NCBI GenBank assembly: GCA_016785225.1
Contig: JAFBJZ010000912.1
Span: 806,001-870,000 of the forward strand
Direction of reading: 5' to 3'
Source: Psettodes erumei
Taxonomy: Eukaryota; Chordata; Actinopteri; Pleuronectiformes; Psettodidae
Length of the DNA: 64,000 nt
Shown: positions 59,280 through 64,000 of the stretch, piece after piece
Layout: each line of letters opens with the position of its first letter
Position numbering within the stretch: the first letter of the stretch is position 1
The notes under the pieces: generated by a model
What the model was told of the DNA's origin: nothing
The model's database searches: none
The model's input: the letters and a program-made list of their open reading frames with translations, nothing else
Translations under genes and position numbers: made by a program

Positions 59280-62200
59280 TCACAACACTGAGGTAATCTC
59301 ATCTTGGATCTGAGAGATCAGGATCTGGGACAGCACGATCCCTGCAATCTAGAGGACAGCAGCAGCCACTTCAGATTACAGGACAGGCACTGGGTAAATG
59401 TGCAGCCTGTGCTGAGCATCTCAAGGTCCCTCTGAATGATGTCCCAAAGCTCATTTGGCACCAGGAGGAAATGTTTCAAAATTAGATGAGGCTGTTTGGA
59501 TAGAGTCACTGGAAATGATTGCATTGTATTATAAATTACAGGATCGTAAGTACTTTATACCTCTCACTTCCTACACAGCAGATCACGAAGTGTTTCTCAC
59601 ACTGAGGAGAAACACATCCTTGGCAAACACACCACTTAACCAAGCTTTTCAATTATTGACGGTTAGATTTAAATGTGGCTTGTTACAAGACAAATCTTGT
59701 AATAGTGTTTAACGATGTGCGAGACAAAAAAAAGAGAACTTCATCATCAGATTTACTGCACATCAGAGCAACTGGAGTTCTAATGAAATTGTTTTGACAG
59801 GACTCATGGGTAATTCACATGCTTCCCTCTCAGCAGAATCATCAGGGACCCAATCAGGCAGATCTGAGGGTGAGAGAGATGAAGCTAAAGATCCGGTGAC
59901 AAAGCTGCATCCTGTGTGAGAATGCACCATGACAGTACCTGGATCATCTTGATAAATTAGCAGACTAATTATTTAGAGACAGCTCTTGATAAGTGCTAAT
60001 GTGATTTTATGGCCAATCTAACATATTGACTCTAGTTATTAGCATTACTTAATGCTTTGGGATTTGAGATGCTTTGTGCAGCGGTGCTCAGTGAATCCTT
60101 TTTTCAAAACATAATCTCACATAATCACTCACATACTTCTACCTCGGTTGCACATTAACCTGTGCTTTCCACCTAGAACACTGTAATAAATGAATAATGT
60201 GCAGTTAAAATTTCATTGTCCCACTGTGCCTAATTTTTGCTGTCGAGGTGTAACCCCCCCATTTTAAATCAGTTCTATCTCAGTGGCCTCACATTAACCC
60301 TACGCTCTGTTGGTTTCTTTTAGAGTTATTTTTAGGGGACTTTATTTTTATGTCCTTTTTGTATGAGGACGGGTTATTCTATGTGAGACGAGCTGGATTT
60401 GTGCTCGGAAGTTATTGGAAGCTCAACCAACTGATGTTGATGTATGTGTTACCTGAGGAATGGTGCAAGATCCTGATTGATGAAGTGCTGCTCGCACTAT
60501 TTCGGAGCCACATCCAAGTGCGCCATGAAAGCCTGCCTTTGAGGTAGCAGGGGCCGTCGATATGTCGATTGCTACACGCTCAATCTAGTACGCCTCCAGT
60601 TAGTGGCTCCATTGACTCGTGTTCGTGTGTGTGTTGGAGCTTATTTAAGACAAGATCAGAGTCACCTCTGCCCGGAATCGCATGAGGATGCCAACGGTGA
60701 ACGGCGACTGCCAGTTACTGCACAGCTTGCATTTAGCGAGTGCGTGTGTGGCGGTTACCTGAGGCAAGGCCAGGCCCAGCGCAAGAGCCCCCACGAGCAA
60801 CAGATGAGACTCGATCCACATGACGGCCCTGTCCGCACAGCCTACTGGGTAGATTGACTTGCTTGCCTCCAGGTAGTTCTGGGTTTGAACCCCAAAACCG
60901 CACATAGTGTTAACCACTGCCTGTGTAACAGAGAGAGGGAGAATTGTCAGAGCTTTAAAGGTCGCATCGACAACCTCATAAACTTCTCTTATGCTATTTT
61001 GCATTGGTGAAGATTTTGCTGAAGCTTTCTGAACTAAGAGACGTGGAATTGAAAAAAGGAAACAAGAGCGTGATAGATCAACTTTCCATTTGATCTGACA
61101 AGGACGACTTCTTGCCCCGGAAGTGGCCGCGCAGTTGCAGGCTATGAACAGCAGGTTGCAGCACTGCTTCGGCTCTAATAGTGCTTAATTAATCGATTTT
61201 TCACCCTTGTAGAAAAAGGTTGCAGTGATCTGTTTTCTGTGTAGCATGATGTCTAATCAATATTGGTGTGATGGATCTGCATTGACTCTCCAGTCTTCTA
61301 TCTTCACACAGACTAGAAAGAATTGTCAGTGGTGGCTTGCGAGCTGTGGTGATGTGTGTATGTGCCTTGAGTTTCAGCTGCCTTGTGTCTGCACAGCACG
61401 TTCATTCGAAGAGAAGTGAGTGCTCATGCATGCAAGAGTGCACTATTTACATACTGTTTGTGTTTTAGCATGCATCCTCAGCTGCACGTATTTCATTTTT
61501 AATGCATGTGCAGGAAACAGTGTGTGTTGGTTCCGGGAACCAAATATCAGAAAACCTATCCTTAAAGACTTGAATTTAAATTCAAACGCTAGTCAGTATA
61601 TGTAATCTGTGTGGGAAACTGGTTGATTGTCACAGCAGTTCTATGTTCAACAGCCCTTTTCATCGAGAGGCATGGATAGTAATACCAGCAGCAGTTATGT
61701 AAGAAGATGTCCCCAGTCTCATTGCTGCTTGGGACAGCGTTGCTTGCTGAGCTCTGATTGGTCGATTGTTAAACTGGGAGTAACATGCATCAGTGGGCAC
61801 AACACAGACCTATTTGAATGTCAGAGATCTGGGACCAGCCTAACATTCACCACCTCATTGCAGGTGCCATAACCTTTCAGAATGCATTACGTTCCTTGCT
61901 TGTGGAAGATGCACATCAGGATACATTTGCGATTCTCTTTCATTTTTTGGGTGAAACATGTCACCCATGTTTCTCAGAGAGTGTTTGTCATCAAGGTTTT
62001 GATTGTTAATTTTCTTGCCTGTAGGTGGTAACAGTTGAACTCTTTATCCAGGTCCTGAACTCAAGTCTGAAACTGCTGGCATTGCAGCTTTGCAGCTGGT
62101 CAGATGTTCATCAATGACTGTGCGTCCTTGCTGACTGATACATCTACAGGTTTTTGCTCAGAGCGCTTTCAATTTACTGCCTCACATTAGTCTGAAACCT

Positions 62201-62989
62201 CCTTTTGCAGCTAAAAAAAAATGCTGCTAACCGTCATTCAACCTAACACAAGCCTTCTTTGAAGTTTTGTTTTGTTACTTTAAGCTTAGCACTTTTACAT
62301 GAGGTGTTTATAGTAGTCTGTTATATTTTGATTTTTTATAAAATATAACGCACCTCTCCGAGAACAGGAGTGCAGCAGGAGTAAGGTACAGAACAGCGCT
62401 CGGAGCTGGGGTTCTCGTGTGTACAATTAAAGTACAGATTCCAAGACCAGTCTGTGTAGTTGTTCCACCCACAACACTTGAACTGAGCAAAGGGAAGAGA
62501 AAGCAAGAAAGAGGAGAATACAACACAGATATATATGTAGAAACATGGCCTTGCACTACACAATACATCTTGCATGTCTGGGCTTCTCTCAAGGAAAAAC
62601 CCAGGCTCAAAAGCGTGCCAGTGTGTGCAGGTGTTACAGGAATATCCCATGAGGAGACTCGCAAAGTACATGTGTTTACATGTAGCATGTCACGTGGAAA
62701 ACCCTTCACCAAGTCAGAAAAACACACATTAGACATAACAGCCCTTGTGGTCACTGACTGTGGTTTCTCGGTATAGTGCTCAGACATATTCAGTTAACAC
62801 TGGCTATTATCAGTTTGAAGCCATGTGTGATGGGGGTGGCTACAGACACGAGCCCATCGACTAATGGGTGAAAAGTGTAAGTGACCAGAGCACCTCTTTC
62901 TGGATGTAGTCCATCAGGTTTTGCAGATCCAGGTCATCCCTATAGTGCACAATGGCTTTCTTCACAAACTTTCCCAAAGCATCCCGAGT
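59280..62989 (-). CDS. tspan33: TSPAN33-like tetraspanin, 3' exons (partial; 5' end outside window)
   Basis: Minus-strand exons in gene order are 62894-62989 (ends VHYRDDLDLQNLMDYIQKE), 62354-62482 (starts FKCCGWNNYTDWSWNLYFNC), 60759-60920 (starts AVVNTMCGFGVQTQNYLEAS) and 59280-59348 (IAGIVLSQILISQIQD, then TGA). They cover the large extracellular loop with the CCG motif and eight cysteines, transmembrane helix 4 and the cytoplasmic tail. Human TSPAN33 has IVHYRDDLDLQNLIDF, ERCSVPYSCCLP, INTMCGQGM and LAIPQ in the same order. C8 tetraspanins of this group regulate ADAM10 trafficking. The first two or three helices must lie right of 62989, partly beyond the window. I could not find the next exon within 62990-64000. 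Which teleost copy (a or b) this is remains open. Confidence 0.9.
59349..60758 (-). other. tspan33: Last intron of the tetraspanin gene
   Basis: It contains the alternative terminal exon 59804-59863. Open frames at 59455-59712 and 60350-60547 (+ strand) are not assigned to any family. Confidence 0.6.
59804..59863 (-). CDS. tspan33: Alternative terminal exon of the tetraspanin gene
   Basis: On the minus strand a good acceptor (ctctctcaccctcag) is followed by 20 codons, ICLIGSLMILLRGKHVNYP then stop. It is in phase 0 with the exon ending LALPQ (60759). It would complete helix 4 with a different hydrophobic half and a basic tail in place of IAGIVLSQIL. It lies between that exon and the conserved last exon, so the two ends would be mutually exclusive. 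Confidence 0.5.
   Translation of the reverse strand: MCLIGSLMILLRGKHVNYP
60921..62353 (-). other. tspan33: Tetraspanin gene intron
   Basis: AT-rich, with no exon detected on either strand. Confidence 0.75.
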
Positions 62990-64000
62990 CTAGAAGAGAG
63001 GATATAGTGTGGTAAATTTACTGAGTAACTGCTTTAATATCCACTATTATATGTTTTTCGGAAATTACGTCCTTCTAAGTTTAAATAACTTTGGTAAAAT
63101 GGCCTGAGGTGTTAAATCAGTTGATTTAACAGTGTCTCTGCAACCAGGTTAAGGCGCTCAACAACAGGGGAGGGATGTGCAAGCAGGGTGTGCCGCTGCA
63201 GTATGAGACTACAGGAGTGCAGAGGAACCATAATAATCCATTCATGCTTTTGAGATTGGTGCAGACAGCACATAACAAATGTGTGTTTTACACTCTTTCA
63301 GCCACAGTAGATAACCGCTTGAACTTATATCCATTTTTTAAAATTTTCATCAGCTCCGCTTGAGCTGAAAAAAACAAAAATTCAGATGAAATATAAATGA
63401 AATGCATTAATTTGAATGAATAAGATGAAGATTTCAAACTAAATGGTTGATTCAAACATTTAAACTTTGTGCCACTTAACTTTCTTACCTTTCATGGTTA
63501 ATTTTATTCCTTTTCAGGATATTAAACCCATACATAGAGTTATTTAGTTAAGGTATTTAGTGCAAATATCCATCCTTTAAAATTGCTGAAAACAAGGAGA
63601 GCTATGGTTATACAGACGGAGTTCCACAGTAATATATGCTAATAGGAGCCCTGTATGCTAATAAACTGCTGAAGTTTAAAATTTCATTAAGCTTGAAATG
63701 AAATTCTGTTGGCAGTTTGCTGAACTCTTTGTGAATTGTGTGTATTGCAGCCCCTGTTAGAACAGGTTATGTTGATAAATACTGAGAGCTGTATCAAAAT
63801 AGCCCCAAATTTTTTATCCTGAATTAGTTTTACTATATTTTGTTAGGATTTTTACAGCGATCCCCCTATCCTCATCCCAGCCCTCCTTCTGTTCCACTAT
63901 GCTTCTGGGCCTCAGAACACACCGTCACACCTCCCCATGTTATTAGCAGCAAAGTCTCCTTTAAGGGATCTGTTGAAATTGAACATTTGGTTCCACTTTG
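62990..64000 (-). other. tspan33: Tetraspanin gene intron, running to the window edge
   Basis: The exon encoding transmembrane helices 2-3 was looked for on the minus strand and not found, so the intron probably continues beyond 64000. Confidence 0.6.

Noticed and set aside
59455..59712. + strand 85-codon ORF opposite the tetraspanin gene
   Set aside because: It begins with a non-ATG codon, has no family resemblance and lies in an AT-rich intron.
1..64000. CRISPR arrays, prokaryotic operons, integrated virus or tRNA/rRNA genes
   Set aside because: I saw no regularly spaced repeats, operon-like gene packing, capsid or polymerase frames, or cloverleaf sequences. All strong signals are spliced vertebrate genes.

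Overview
The window is vertebrate nuclear DNA, almost certainly from a teleost fish. Protein-coding exons are split by many introns with GT-AG boundaries, dinucleotide microsatellites are abundant, introns are short for a vertebrate, and the translated exons match vertebrate MICAL3, TTC38 and TSPAN33 proteins without close matching to the mammalian sequence. There is no bacterial, phage or CRISPR content.

Layout. Positions 1-6124 are upstream or 5' non-coding sequence with microsatellites and one CpG-rich block. Positions 6125-47360 hold a complete mical3 gene on the + strand. It encodes a flavin monooxygenase, a calponin-homology (CH) domain, a LIM domain, a long acidic and proline-rich middle, and a C-terminal bMERB coiled coil. 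About 31 exons were placed by splice sites and phase, and a further 11 or so look like optional cassettes. Positions 47831-58890 hold a complete ttc38 gene (14 exons, 464 aa) on the + strand. Positions 59280-62989 hold the 3' part of a TSPAN33-type tetraspanin on the - strand. It faces ttc38 tail to tail, and its 5' exons lie beyond the window.

The genes do not form one pathway. MICAL3 is an actin- and Rab-linked oxidoreductase scaffold, TTC38 is a poorly characterised tetratricopeptide protein, and TSPAN33 is a C8-type tetraspanin of the group linked to ADAM10.

The points most worth a second look are these. (1) A run of eight phase 0-0 cassette exons lies between the CH and LIM exons and includes a tandemly duplicated exon pair. 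(2) An in-frame extension of a post-LIM exon would end a short MICAL3 isoform in a basic, then hydrophobic, tail-anchor-like segment. (3) There is an apparent one-base excess at the end of the exon before the cassette run, where every downstream exon expects phase 0. (4) A second terminal exon in the tetraspanin gene would replace its cytoplasmic tail. Exon coordinates were read by hand and checked by codon phase. No alignment or transcript data were available.
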